64,000 nt of DNA, from positions 1 through 64,000 of the forward strand of contig JAQTZZ010000018.1 in the NCBI GenBank assembly GCA_028687545.1, given 5' to 3'. Below, in pieces: positions 17,781 through 25,808 of the stretch (within the stretch, counting starts at the first letter, position 1; each line of letters begins with the position of its first letter). Made by a program: the position numbers and the translations under genes. The stretch is from Candidatus Wallbacteria bacterium. GTDB lineage: Bacteria > Muiribacteriota > JAQTZZ01. The notes beneath the pieces were generated by a model, which worked only from the letters and a program-made list of their open reading frames with translations, was not told where the DNA came from and did not search any database.

Positions 17781-18344
17781 ATGCGCTTGCTAACAGTCAG
17801 CCTGTTGATTTTATTGGCCTTTTTTTACATGGGTGCCACTGCGGATTTTTACCAGTGGCATGACATCTGGAAAATCGATCCTGCCGATTCTCCCTGCAGC
17901 GGTGAAATCCGCCTGATGGTCAAAGACTTTCCAGACAGCAGGGGAATGGTGTACATTTCATTGTTTTCAAGCAGGGATGCGATTGCAGGACTCTTTTCAC
18001 CATTCAATCAATATCCCACAGTTTTTTCGGAAAAACCCGGATTCAATGAAGTCATTGACTGCGCCAGAGTCGTTCTGCAGAGACAGATCGAAGAGCAGCC
18101 TATGATTATCGTGCTGCCGAACATTCCATATGGAGACTATGCGATCAGCGTCTTTCAGGACGTAAACCGCAATCAGCAGCTGGATCTGGACGATACCGGC
18201 ATCCCGTATGAACCATGGGGTCTGACGAACAACCCGCCCAGGAAATATCGTCCTCCAAATTTCACTCAAGCCCGCTTCAGACTTGAATCCAAGGTTCTGT
18301 ACCAGGTGATCGAAATGCAGAGCCCGAGACCAGGCTGGCATTGA
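17781..18344 (+). CDS. DUF2141 family secreted protein
   Basis: Signal peptide from the ATG at 17781 (MRLLTVSLLILLAFFYMGATA); GTG at 17778 is one codon earlier. The body shows the DUF2141 pattern: a GMVYISLFSSRD strand, then LPNIPYGDYAISVFQDVNRNQQLDLDDTGIP with a calcium-loop-like Asp/Asn stretch, then YEPWGLTNNP and a final PPNFTQARFRL strand. The family is a small beta-sandwich of unknown function outside the cytoplasm. It begins 34 bases after the C25 protease gene and is likely co-transcribed. Confidence 0.82.
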   Translation: MRLLTVSLLILLAFFYMGATADFYQWHDIWKIDPADSPCSGEIRLMVKDFPDSRGMVYISLFSSRDAIAGLFSPFNQYPTVFSEKPGFNEVIDCARVVLQRQIEEQPMIIVLPNIPYGDYAISVFQDVNRNQQLDLDDTGIPYEPWGLTNNPPRKYRPPNFTQARFRLESKVLYQVIEMQSPRPGWH

Positions 18345-18464
18345 TGTAAACCGGAAATTTCTTGATGTTTTGCCCTTCATTCTCCCCGGATCCTCCCGAT
18401 AATATTGATAGCTAGAACTTGAGGTTAAGACTGTAGTATCAAGTAGGGGAAAGGGGAGGACGTC

Positions 18465-18650
18465 ATGCATACCTGCAGGTTTCAAAAGAAGGAATCGTAT
18501 TCCAGGAACTGTAATCAATCCAAAGACCAGAATTACTGCGCGCTTTTCTTTGAAATGGTGGATGTTTCCACCTGTGACCAGTGTCTTGAATTCAAGCCTC
18601 TGTATACGGTAAATCTGCGGACTCATCAGGAACAGCCGGTACTGCGCTGA
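18465..18650 (+). CDS. Small cysteine-containing protein
   Basis: 61-residue ORF with a strong GGGGAGG site 6 bases before the ATG, which argues that it is real. It has five cysteines, including STCDQC near residue 36-40 and NCNQ at 16, a possible metal-binding or disulfide pattern. There is no signal peptide or membrane segment. It is not recognised. The upstream region contains AT-rich promoter-like sequence (gataatattgata) but no clear pair of boxes. Confidence 0.6.
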   Translation: MHTCRFQKKESYSRNCNQSKDQNYCALFFEMVDVSTCDQCLEFKPLYTVNLRTHQEQPVLR

Positions 18651-18676
18651 ATTTTCCTCTATCCTGAAATAACCGC

Positions 18677-18705
18677 TTGGTCCGCATCAATTCTCCGGGT
18701 ATAAT
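18677..18705 (+). promoter_or_regulatory. Predicted sigma-70 promoter
   Basis: TTGGTC (18677-18682), 17-base spacer, perfect TATAAT (18700-18705), 19 bases before the start codon at 18724. Confidence 0.45.
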
Positions 18706-18723
18706 TGAATCAGAGAGGATTGA

Positions 18724-19458
18724 ATGCGGAGCTGTTTAGCAATATTTTTATTATTTTATTGTTGCGCTTTGCAAGCCGGTGATCTGGTTGAGTCGTCTGA
18801 CCTTACAGCAGATCGGCAGCTGGGCACCAGCGAAGTAAAGCGGGGAAATCTGGATTTTTATATCATTTATTACCGGATCGGCCCTGTCAAAAATGGCAAT
18901 AACCCGCTCTCCGACCAGAGACGGCTCTACTTCGAAATCGACAAGGCTCATATCAATTTCACTGCTACCGCCACCAGTGATTACACAGGACACACTTACT
19001 CCGCCATACCAGACGGAGTGGTCTTCCATTTTAAAAATCTCCCGGTCGGTTCATACGCATTGAGCATTATCCCGGATTATTCCAGTGATCAGCGCACTTT
19101 CAGCGCCAGAGTGGTTGAAAGTCAGACTACTTCCTGCGCTCAGGAAGAGGAACTCGCACAGCAGTATGAGGGCCGTCTGCGTGTCAGCATAGCAGCTGGA
19201 GCCAACCTCAGATGCCATGTGGTGCTTTCCTATTCTAATAAAGACTACACGATCCAGGATGACAGGATCGCTGTCGACACAATGGCTGGAGAGCAATCCT
19301 ATGAAGGAGTCGTTGAATATTACCCGATTCCCTGGGGTTCCTATGCCGGCAGAACAGTCCTCACCGGCGCAGGCGAAACCAATGACATGGGCAACATAGA
19401 AATTACAGTCAATAATTCCCATGCTGATGCCTGGCTGGTGATCAAACAATCCAAATGA
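18724..19458 (+). CDS. Hypothetical secreted beta-rich protein
   Basis: Signal peptide MRSCLAIFLLFYCCALQAG, GAGAGG before the ATG. The mature part, about 225 residues, is beta-rich, with a segment VVFHFKNLPVGSYALSIIPDY similar in style to the VLPNIPYGDYAISVF part of the DUF2141 neighbour and to carboxypeptidase-regulatory/SpaA-type folds. A second half (RLRVSIAAGANLRCHVVLSY to the end) may be another beta domain. No enzyme motif is visible. It ends at a strong bidirectional terminator. Confidence 0.7.
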   Translation: MRSCLAIFLLFYCCALQAGDLVESSDLTADRQLGTSEVKRGNLDFYIIYYRIGPVKNGNNPLSDQRRLYFEIDKAHINFTATATSDYTGHTYSAIPDGVVFHFKNLPVGSYALSIIPDYSSDQRTFSARVVESQTTSCAQEEELAQQYEGRLRVSIAAGANLRCHVVLSYSNKDYTIQDDRIAVDTMAGEQSYEGVVEYYPIPWGSYAGRTVLTGAGETNDMGNIEITVNNSHADAWLVIKQSK

Positions 19459-19468
19459 TTTCAAAAAA

Positions 19469-19495
19469 AAAGCCCGGATTTCCGGGCTTTTTTTT
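19469..19495. terminator. Bidirectional intrinsic terminator
   Basis: AGCCCGGA-tt-TCCGGGCT hairpin flanked by A9 on the left and T8 on the right, between convergent genes ending at 19458 (+) and 19518 (-). Confidence 0.9.
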
Positions 19496-19517
19496 GGCAG
19501 GTATCTGTATTTATTAT

Positions 19518-20369
19518 CTATTGAAGCACTTCGTCTGTCGGTACGAGCTTCTGAGAGGCTGAATAGCTCGGTGAGAAATACAGACCTGACGGAGCACCAG
19601 CTGCTATCGTATGGCTGATCGCGACAGCACTGTAGTTGCTTCCTGCCCAGGTGGCGTCCCTTTCGGTGTAGAAACGCTTGGCCACTCTGAATGTGCGCTT
19701 GAAAGCCAGTCCCGAATGCACTACATGACCATGTCCGTCTGTGTGGGTGTGATAGGCATTCACTGTGATGTAGAGGAAATATCCGATCCTGGCTGAGTAT
19801 TCAACTCTGTAGGTCAAATCTTCATCCTTGGCCTGGGGCCAGGAGCTGTGCAGATCACTGCCAGCCGCTTTGACGGCTGAGTCTGTATACTGCTTCACAT
19901 CCTCGACCGCATCCAGAGGATCTTTGTAATCGAGCTTAGGCGTGTATTTTTCAGCTTTGGTGTCGAAATTCATGCCAGGTGCATCCGGCCTGTGCCAGAG
20001 ATAAATCACATGCACTGCGCCATAGAATTCATCCACACCGTTCGGGTCAGGCAGGATTTTGGGAATCGCAGTTGTTTCGACTACCCAGGTGATTTTGTCG
20101 TCTGTTGCTGACGGATAAAGCACCTTGGCTCTGGCAACAGCAGTTTTCACAATCCTGTCGGACATTTCGAGCGCTCCGTTCTTCGCAGCTTCTTCGCTGA
20201 CGTAATCGCCTTGCTGGGTGTACTCACTGTAATCTGACTTGAAGTCCAGTCCAGGGGGCGTGCCCAGCTTGCAGGTTACGATTACCTTGATCATTCCGGT
20301 GTAAGTGGTCTGGCCGGCATAAACGGCCACCATCAATCCGAGCAGCAGCAGTACTAAAATCTTTTTCAC
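19518..20369 (-). CDS. Hypothetical secreted protein with a threefold internal repeat
   Basis: Signal peptide MKKILVLLLLGLMVAVYAGQ; GAGGAGG lies upstream of the ATG. It is not recognised. Three imperfect copies of a motif are visible: TPPGLDFKSDYSEY near 37, DAPGMNFDTKAEKY near 127 and APSGLYFSPSYSAS near 260, each a Pro-Gly-hydrophobic-x-Phe turn followed by tyrosines and acidic residues about 10 residues later. A histidine-rich stretch (YHTHTDGHGHVVH, about 205-217) could bind metal. The upstream region contains a TTGTAAC half-site on this strand near 20471-20465. Confidence 0.75.
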   Translation of the reverse strand: MKKILVLLLLGLMVAVYAGQTTYTGMIKVIVTCKLGTPPGLDFKSDYSEYTQQGDYVSEEAAKNGALEMSDRIVKTAVARAKVLYPSATDDKITWVVETTAIPKILPDPNGVDEFYGAVHVIYLWHRPDAPGMNFDTKAEKYTPKLDYKDPLDAVEDVKQYTDSAVKAAGSDLHSSWPQAKDEDLTYRVEYSARIGYFLYITVNAYHTHTDGHGHVVHSGLAFKRTFRVAKRFYTERDATWAGSNYSAVAISHTIAAGAPSGLYFSPSYSASQKLVPTDEVLQ

Positions 20370-20498
20370 TCTTCCTCCTCTTGTGAAACTTTTCGGACCA
20401 GCTGTAGTCTTTTTTCAGCCATCCGTATTGAAGTGATTATTTACCTGACCATAAATATTATCCAGTTACAAAAAGCTGCATAGAATCAAAACCTGAAT

Positions 20499-20527
20499 TT
20501 GACTTTTTCCTGGAAGGGGGGTAAAAA
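20499..20527 (+). promoter_or_regulatory. Predicted promoter of the four-gene operon
   Basis: TTGACT (20499-20504), 17-base spacer, TAAAAA (20522-20527), about 25 bases before the start at 20553. The -10 box is weak. Confidence 0.35.
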
Positions 20528-20552
20528 GTAGGCCTGATCAACTGGGGGCAGC

Positions 20553-20972
20553 TTGGAATTAGAAGTCAGAATCATCAGAGAGGCCAGCAGAGAAGAGATT
20601 TTTCAGCTCTACGTAGAAGAGAACTGGTGGAAACCGGAAGAGCGGATTCAGATGCATCTGATCGATGATGTGATAAAAAAATCATTCTGCTTTGCGGGGG
20701 CTTTCTGTGACGGAAAAATGATCGGCATGGGCCGGGCGATTTCTGACGGGATATCAGACGCCTATATCCAGGATGTGATGGTGACAAAGAGTTTTAGAGG
20801 GCGTGGACTAGGCATGATGATCATGGAATGCATTATCAGCCACCTCAAATCTCATGGTGTATCCTGGATCGGGCTGATCGCCAATCCAGGGACCAGTAAT
20901 TTTTATAAAGGCCTTGGGTTCAAAGTGATGGAAAAATTTACTCCCATGCTGCTGGAATCACCTGATGAATGA
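20553..20972 (+). CDS. GNAT-family N-acetyltransferase
   Basis: Small GNAT enzyme, 139 residues. The acetyl-CoA loop is clear: AYIQDVMVTKSFRGRGLGMMIME (core RGRGLG), followed by the ANPGTSNFYKGLGFK segment typical of the fold. The start is a TTG four bases after GGGGG; no in-frame ATG upstream of residue 30 exists. The substrate is unknown. It overlaps the DUF2156 gene by 8 bases and heads a tightly overlapping operon. Confidence 0.9.
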   Translation: MELEVRIIREASREEIFQLYVEENWWKPEERIQMHLIDDVIKKSFCFAGAFCDGKMIGMGRAISDGISDAYIQDVMVTKSFRGRGLGMMIMECIISHLKSHGVSWIGLIANPGTSNFYKGLGFKVMEKFTPMLLESPDE

Positions 20973-21867
20973 TCTGCAGATAGATTGCTTTCATGAATTC
21001 AGTCTGAAGGACCGGCATACCATTGAACCTTTACTGGTAGCTTCCAATCCCCAGCTCTGCGATTATAATTTCGCCAATTTATACTGCTGGGGTGAAATTT
21101 ACAGTATCAAATGGAATCTGTACAAAAACCGCCTGCTGATCTATGACGGCCACGACGATTATTTAACGATGCCGGTTGGGGAACCCTTCGCTTTAGAGGA
21201 ATTTGTTGAAATGTCCGATGCCCTGCAAAAACAGGGGAAATCAGGCAATTATTTTCTGGTGGCTCTGGATGTGATCGAGCGCAATCGAGCTGATTTTGAG
21301 CATTTTTTTGATCTGAAAATCGACGAGAACCTGGGTGATTATATCTATAATCTGAAAAAGCTTTATGAACTTAAAGGCTCTAAACTTCAGAAGAAAAAAA
21401 ACCTGGTGTCCCAGTTCAGGCGGAACAATCCGGATTACAGGGTGGAGAGACTGGAACGAAAATTTTTCGATGAATGCCTCAGACTGGCCGAAATCTGGTG
21501 CAGATTTTCAGAAAACTGCAACGATCCTGGTGTCTTGGAAGAAAATCGAGCTTTGCGCCGGGCACTGCAATCTTATGAAGATCTCGGCCTGGATGGATTG
21601 ACTATGTTTGCAGGGGATAAAATCGTTGCTTTCTCAATTTTTGACCGTTTAAATGTCAATACCGCAGATATTCATTTTGAAAAGACTGATATGGAAATCA
21701 AAGGCTGTTCTCAGGCCATCAACTGGAAAACAGCGGAATATCTGCTCAATAACTACGAATTCATCAACAGGGAGCAGGACATGGGAGTCGAAGGCCTGCG
21801 TCAGGCCAAGCGTTCCTACTGCCCGGAATTTCTTGCCACTTCCTATTCCCTGATCAGGAAGAAATGA
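20965..21867 (+). CDS. DUF2156 (phosphatidylglycerol lysyltransferase C-terminal-like) protein
   Basis: 300-residue cytoplasmic protein matching the LPG synthase C-terminal/DUF2156 family, itself a double-GNAT fold: SNPQLCDYNFANLYCW near the N-terminus, YDGHDDYLTMPVG, QKKKNLVSQFRRN, GDKIVAFSIFDRLNVNTADIHFEK and INREQDMGVEGLRQAKRSYCPEFL. Relatives transfer aminoacyl groups or are uncharacterised; the flippase half of MprF is absent. It overlaps the GNAT gene by 8 bases and the hydrolase gene by 4 (ATGA). Confidence 0.88.
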   Translation: MNDLQIDCFHEFSLKDRHTIEPLLVASNPQLCDYNFANLYCWGEIYSIKWNLYKNRLLIYDGHDDYLTMPVGEPFALEEFVEMSDALQKQGKSGNYFLVALDVIERNRADFEHFFDLKIDENLGDYIYNLKKLYELKGSKLQKKKNLVSQFRRNNPDYRVERLERKFFDECLRLAEIWCRFSENCNDPGVLEENRALRRALQSYEDLGLDGLTMFAGDKIVAFSIFDRLNVNTADIHFEKTDMEIKGCSQAINWKTAEYLLNNYEFINREQDMGVEGLRQAKRSYCPEFLATSYSLIRKK

Positions 21868-22715
21868 TGCCGAACTGGGCCATGTTTTTCTGGACTCTAT
21901 TAAAAATCCTGATCATCTCCTATTTTCTGCTCTGCATTTTCATATATTCTTACCAGGAACGATTGATTTATTTTCCCAACCGCTCCAAAGGTGACGATCC
22001 ATCTTCACTGGGCTTAAAATTCGAGCAGATATTCTTAAAAACCAGCGATGGGGTCAGGATTTCCGCCTGGCTTGTGCCATGCGACCAGCCCAGGGCTGCT
22101 CTGATATTCTGCCATGGAAATGCAGCGAATCTCCACTCCTGCCTCCCAAACATCAGTCTCTTTCACAAACTGGGTCTGACTGTGCTGGCTTTTGACTATC
22201 GTGGTTACGGTCTGAGTGAAGGCTCGATTTCCGAAAGCGGAACTGGTTTCGACGCTGAGGCTGCCTGGGACTTTCTCGGGTCCGAGCGAGGATTCAAACC
22301 TGATCAGATCATCATAGCCGGGCAGTCGCTCGGGGGGGCAGTGGCAGCGAGACTTGCAGCGCTGCGGAATCCTGGAATGCTGATCCTGGAATCAACTTTT
22401 ACTTCCATTCAGGAAATGGCAAGGCAGCAATACCCGTTTCTGCCGGTCAAGATGCTCTGCAGGGTAAGTTACAACACTATTGAATCCCTGGAAAAAATCC
22501 ATTGCCCGGTCCTGATCATCCACAGTCCGATGGACGAAATGATACCGTTCACGATGGGCCAGGCTCTTTTTGCCAAAGCATCAGGACCCAAGGCTTTTCT
22601 TCCGATCTCCGGCGACCACAACTCAGGCTTCCAGATATCAGGTGACATCTACACTCAAGGTCTCTCCAATTTCATGGATAAATTTCTGAACGGTGCCTGC
22701 AGTGAATCTCGCTAA
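21864..22715 (+). CDS. Membrane-anchored alpha/beta hydrolase (serine aminopeptidase/ABHD type)
   Basis: N-terminal membrane helix (about 5-28), then YQERLIYFPNRSKG typical of the family. Hydrolase motifs: oxyanion FCHGNAANLH, FDYRGYGLSEG, nucleophile Ser in GQSLGGAVAARLA, Asp in HSPMDEMIPF and His in SGDHNSGF. The family includes YfhR and ABHD17-like thioesterases or peptidases; the substrate is unknown. The start overlaps the stop of the DUF2156 gene (ATGATG), giving two adjacent start choices. Confidence 0.9.
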   Translation: MMPNWAMFFWTLLKILIISYFLLCIFIYSYQERLIYFPNRSKGDDPSSLGLKFEQIFLKTSDGVRISAWLVPCDQPRAALIFCHGNAANLHSCLPNISLFHKLGLTVLAFDYRGYGLSEGSISESGTGFDAEAAWDFLGSERGFKPDQIIIAGQSLGGAVAARLAALRNPGMLILESTFTSIQEMARQQYPFLPVKMLCRVSYNTIESLEKIHCPVLIIHSPMDEMIPFTMGQALFAKASGPKAFLPISGDHNSGFQISGDIYTQGLSNFMDKFLNGACSESR

Positions 22716-23580
22716 AACCGTGCTGATTCTTCTGACCGGAATCATCGCGGTGTCGCTCGCTTCCATCTTTACTAAATACTGCGACGATGTGCCGGCTGTG
22801 GTGATCGCGGCATACAGGGTAGGCACTGCCTCCTGCATCCTGATCCTGATCGCAGCCATTAGAGGAGTCGGGCTGCAAAAGATTTCCAGAACCGACTTAA
22901 AACTGGCGGTGCTCGGCGGCTTTTTTCTTTCGCTGCATTTTCTGACCTGGTTCACCTCCCTCAAATACACAACAGTCACTACCAGCGTCGTTCTGGTGAC
23001 CACAAACCCGATTTTCGTGAGCCTGTTTTCCTTTCTGCTGTTCAGGGAGAAGCTTGTCACCGAAGTTCTGCTGGGAATTATCATGACATTTGCGGGCAGC
23101 GTGATTCTCGCTTTGACAGGCGGGCAGCTGGCGTTTGCAGGCGGCCATGTATTTTTAGGCAACATTCTCGCATTGTGCGGGGCTGTAATGGCTTCCTGTT
23201 ATCTTATGGTAGGCAGCAATCTGCGCGAGCGGATGGATATCCTCGCCTACACCACCATTGTCTATTCCAGCACAGCTGTATTTCTGCTTTTCTATTGCCT
23301 GATCAGCGGAGCAGGCTTCACAGGCTACAGACCTTCTTCATATGTTTTCATGCTGCTGATGGCGTTGATACCTCAATTACTCGGTCACTCTGCCTTCAAC
23401 TGGGCCCTGCGGCATTTAAAGGCCAGCATGGTTGCCCTGACTATCCTGGGAGAACCTGTGCTGGCATCTATTTTCGCCCATTTTCTGTTCAGGGATCAGA
23501 TTAATTCCATCCAGATGACCGGAATCATTCTGATTTTTGCCGGGATCATCATCGCTGCCCGGAAAGGTGCAAAAAAGTAA
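22693..23580 (+). CDS. EamA/DMT-family transporter
   Basis: Ten predicted membrane helices in two EamA repeats, 295 residues as usual. Motifs include ASIFTKY, VVIAAYRVGTAS, FLTWFTSLKYTTVTTSVVLVTTNPIFV and HSAFNWALRHLKASMVALTILGEPVLASI. It moves small metabolites across the inner membrane; the substrate is unknown. The start is GTG inside the last codons of the hydrolase gene (23-base overlap; another GTG at 22702), so expression is probably coupled. Confidence 0.92.
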   Translation: MPAVNLAKTVLILLTGIIAVSLASIFTKYCDDVPAVVIAAYRVGTASCILILIAAIRGVGLQKISRTDLKLAVLGGFFLSLHFLTWFTSLKYTTVTTSVVLVTTNPIFVSLFSFLLFREKLVTEVLLGIIMTFAGSVILALTGGQLAFAGGHVFLGNILALCGAVMASCYLMVGSNLRERMDILAYTTIVYSSTAVFLLFYCLISGAGFTGYRPSSYVFMLLMALIPQLLGHSAFNWALRHLKASMVALTILGEPVLASIFAHFLFRDQINSIQMTGIILIFAGIIIAARKGAKK

Positions 23581-23619
23581 GTTTTTTGATAGATTCAGGA
23601 AGGCAGGTTCGATTTTAAA

Positions 23620-24471
23620 ATGAGATATTTTTACTTAATTCCACTGTTTTTTTACCTGACCAGTTCCTGGTCTGCCGAAAGACAGAAACCGGTTTACTTC
23701 TGGAATTCCAATTACGATTCTCAGGAATCAATTGCGATTCGGATCCTGCCTCCTGAAGAATTCGAAAGAGTGCAGGTAAAAGCCGGTTCATTTGAAGAAT
23801 GGCTGCGCTGGCTTCCGTTGAAAAAGGGATTTCCTCCAGTCAAGAGATTTGATGGAAAGCTGAATCGGTATAAATTCATTCACTTCGCTGTGCTCGACCT
23901 TGATTTCGGTGACCGCAGATCACACGGGGCTGCCCAATCTCTGGAGTACCTCTATGCTGAATATCTTTTCTCTCAAGAATATTTCTGGGCTGTTCATTTC
24001 AAACTGAATACAGGCAAGAGAGTGGACCTGCGTCAATGGCAGGAAGGTGAGAGACCTTTTTTCTTCCTCAAAAAGCTTAACTGGGAGCCAAAAGCCCCTG
24101 AATCCAGAACTTACGAAAATTTCAGAGATTTCATGGAATTTGTCTTCTCCAATACCAATGCAGATTCTCTTGTTCAGGAATTGATTCCAGTTACCCCAAA
24201 AACAGATCTGGAGATCGGTGACATCTTCATCATTGCCGGAACAGGAGGGCAGGCAGTGATAGTGCTGGACAAAGCAGTAAATAAAAAAACAGGACAACAG
24301 GTATTTTTACTCGGACAGGGGTCTGAACCGGCGCAGGAGTTCCACCTGCTGCAAAACACCACCGACTCTTACCTCAATCCCTGGTATCATGCCGATTTCG
24401 GCGACCACCTGATCACTCCGAAATGTGTTTTTATGCCTGAAGACAGGAAGAGATTTTTGAAGGAGTATTGA
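23620..24471 (+). CDS. DUF4846 family secreted protein
   Basis: Signal peptide MRYFYLIPLFFYLTSSWSA. It carries the complete DUF4846 pattern: SFEEWLRWLPLKK, KFIHFAVLDLDFGDR, SLEYLYAEYLFSQ, YENFRDFMEFVFSNTNADSL, LEIGDIFIIAGTGGQAVIVLDKAVN, VFLLGQGSEPAQEFHLL and LNPWYHADFG. Paralogue of 5069-6007, with the same overall length after the signal. Function unknown; the family is extracytoplasmic. Confidence 0.85.
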   Translation: MRYFYLIPLFFYLTSSWSAERQKPVYFWNSNYDSQESIAIRILPPEEFERVQVKAGSFEEWLRWLPLKKGFPPVKRFDGKLNRYKFIHFAVLDLDFGDRRSHGAAQSLEYLYAEYLFSQEYFWAVHFKLNTGKRVDLRQWQEGERPFFFLKKLNWEPKAPESRTYENFRDFMEFVFSNTNADSLVQELIPVTPKTDLEIGDIFIIAGTGGQAVIVLDKAVNKKTGQQVFLLGQGSEPAQEFHLLQNTTDSYLNPWYHADFGDHLITPKCVFMPEDRKRFLKEY

Positions 24472-24495
24472 CAGTTAATTACCCTGTAGTATAAT
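24468..24495 (+). promoter_or_regulatory. Consensus sigma-70 promoter of the thioredoxin-TPR gene
   Basis: Perfect TTGACA (24468-24473), 16 bases, perfect TATAAT (24490-24495). The -35 overlaps the stop codon of the previous gene. The transcript would start about 20 bases before the ATG. Confidence 0.75.
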
Positions 24496-24523
24496 TCACA
24501 CAAATCTATCAAAAGGAGCAACT

Positions 24524-25597
24524 ATGAGATCGATCGTTTGTTTAGTACTTGCCGCTTTCATTCTGTCGGCAATCCCGGCGTTCTGCGCTGACAACATCAA
24601 GGAAATCGGATTTGGTAACAAGGTCAATTTCAAGGAATTCGTGGTCAAAGGTCAACTGAATGTGATCGATTTTTACAGCCCTTTCTGCCCGCCCTGCATG
24701 GCACTGAAGCCGCTGCTGGAAAAAATCGCTGAAACAAACCCGGACCTCAATATCATTGAAGTAAATATTAACCGCCCGGAAACCAAGGGAATCGACTGGA
24801 CATCCCCGGTTGCCAAGCAGTATAAGCTCAAATCAGTCCCGCAATTCAAAGTAGTGAACGAGAAAGGCAAACTGATCGAGGGTGAAGCTGCCAGGAAAAT
24901 CGTGGACAAATTGACCAAACCGCTGGAGCTGGAAAGCATCAATCAGGCTCTGAACCAGAATCCAAAGGATGTTTCTGCCCTTTATAAGAGATCACTTTAC
25001 TTCCTTGATCTGAACGAATACCAGGCAGCAGCTGCTGATCTCGAACTGATCGCCAAACTCGCACCGGTAGAACATGATGCCGCTTATTATAATCTGGCCT
25101 GCTGCTATGTGCAGCTTGGTGAAAAGGAAAAAGCGCTTTATAATCTTGACCTCGGCCTCAAGATCGCCAATGTGAAAAAGAATGTGCAGCTGCTCAACTG
25201 GTTCCTGGAAGACCCGGATCTCAAAGCTCTGCACAATGACACGCAGTTCAAGGAACTGGCTAAAAAATACGAACCTTTCCTGGAAAAGAAAGCACCGGTT
25301 AAAGCTAAGAAAGCCGTGAAAAAAGCAGTAAAAAAACCAGCAAAAAAAGTTGAACCTGCTGCTGTTAAGATTGAAACCCCGGCAGTTCCGGCAGCTAATA
25401 CTCCCGCTGCAGAACCCAAAATCGAAACTCCTGCAACTCCGGCTGCACCGGCTGCTCCTGAAACCCCTGCAGCACCGGCAACTCCAACCACTCCGGCTGC
25501 TCCTGAAGCACCGGCAACTCCAACCACTCCGGCTGCTCCTGAAACACCGGCAACTCCGGCTGTACCTGCCGCAACAGGCGAAGCTTCCGGACACTGA
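24524..25597 (+). CDS. Secreted thioredoxin-like protein with TPR and Ala/Pro-rich tail
   Basis: Signal peptide (MRSIVCLVLAAFILSAIPAFCA), then a thioredoxin fold with active site CPPC (Cys55, Cys58) in FYSPFCPPCMALKPL and the cis-Pro in KSVPQFKVV. Next come TPR-like helices (about 125-235; DVSALYKRSLYFLDL, AAYYNLACCYVQLGEKEKALYNLDLGLK), a Lys/Ala-rich stretch (KKAVKKAVKKPAKK), and a low-complexity tail of PAAPETPATP repeats to the end. Probably a periplasmic dithiol oxidoreductase tethered by, or binding through, its tail. The TPR segment and Ala/Pro regions resemble the paired proteins at 57.8 and 58.8 kb. AAAAGGAG before the ATG. Confidence 0.88.
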   Translation: MRSIVCLVLAAFILSAIPAFCADNIKEIGFGNKVNFKEFVVKGQLNVIDFYSPFCPPCMALKPLLEKIAETNPDLNIIEVNINRPETKGIDWTSPVAKQYKLKSVPQFKVVNEKGKLIEGEAARKIVDKLTKPLELESINQALNQNPKDVSALYKRSLYFLDLNEYQAAAADLELIAKLAPVEHDAAYYNLACCYVQLGEKEKALYNLDLGLKIANVKKNVQLLNWFLEDPDLKALHNDTQFKELAKKYEPFLEKKAPVKAKKAVKKAVKKPAKKVEPAAVKIETPAVPAANTPAAEPKIETPATPAAPAAPETPAAPATPTTPAAPEAPATPTTPAAPETPATPAVPAATGEASGH

Positions 25598-25616
25598 TCG
25601 AGCCTGATATCAATTA

Positions 25617-25651
25617 CAAAAAGGGCTGTCAGCAAAGGCAGCCCTTTTTTG
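25617..25651 (+). terminator. Intrinsic terminator
   Basis: AAAAAGGGCTG, an 10-base loop, then CAGCCCTTTTTT; 20 bases after the thioredoxin-TPR stop codon. Confidence 0.85.
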
Positions 25652-25702
25652 TATGTCAGAAAAAGATTTCAAGGTAAACCTTTTTTTGTTGATAAATATT
25701 CA

Positions 25703-25730
25703 TTGAAACTTTTGCTCTCCCGGATATAAT
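25703..25730 (+). promoter_or_regulatory. Predicted sigma-70 promoter of the second caspase-like gene
   Basis: TTGAAA (25703-25708), 16 bases, TATAAT (25725-25730) in the same gaTATAAT context as the promoter at 1381. Confidence 0.65.
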
Positions 25731-25745
25731 TTATCTATAGGACAA

Positions 25746-25789
25746 AGTGACAGTAAATTTCTCGCTGCGCTCGAAATATAACTGTCACT
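25746..25789. promoter_or_regulatory. 44-base inverted repeat in the 5' leader
   Basis: AGTGACAGT and ACTGTCACT are exact 9-bp inverted repeats enclosing 26 bases that contain a nested imperfect hairpin (ATTTC...GAAAT around ctcgctgcgctcg). It starts about 10 bases after the predicted transcription start and ends 19 bases before the ATG, so it would form a large 5' hairpin near the ribosome site, or mark a small mobile palindrome. Confidence 0.6.
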
Positions 25790-25808
25790 AAGAGTATAAG
25801 GGGGAAGT

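Noticed and set aside
17997-18626. Minus-strand ORF of 209 residues
   Set aside because: Overlaps the DUF2141 gene and the small gene at 18465, no ribosome site, no recognisable product.
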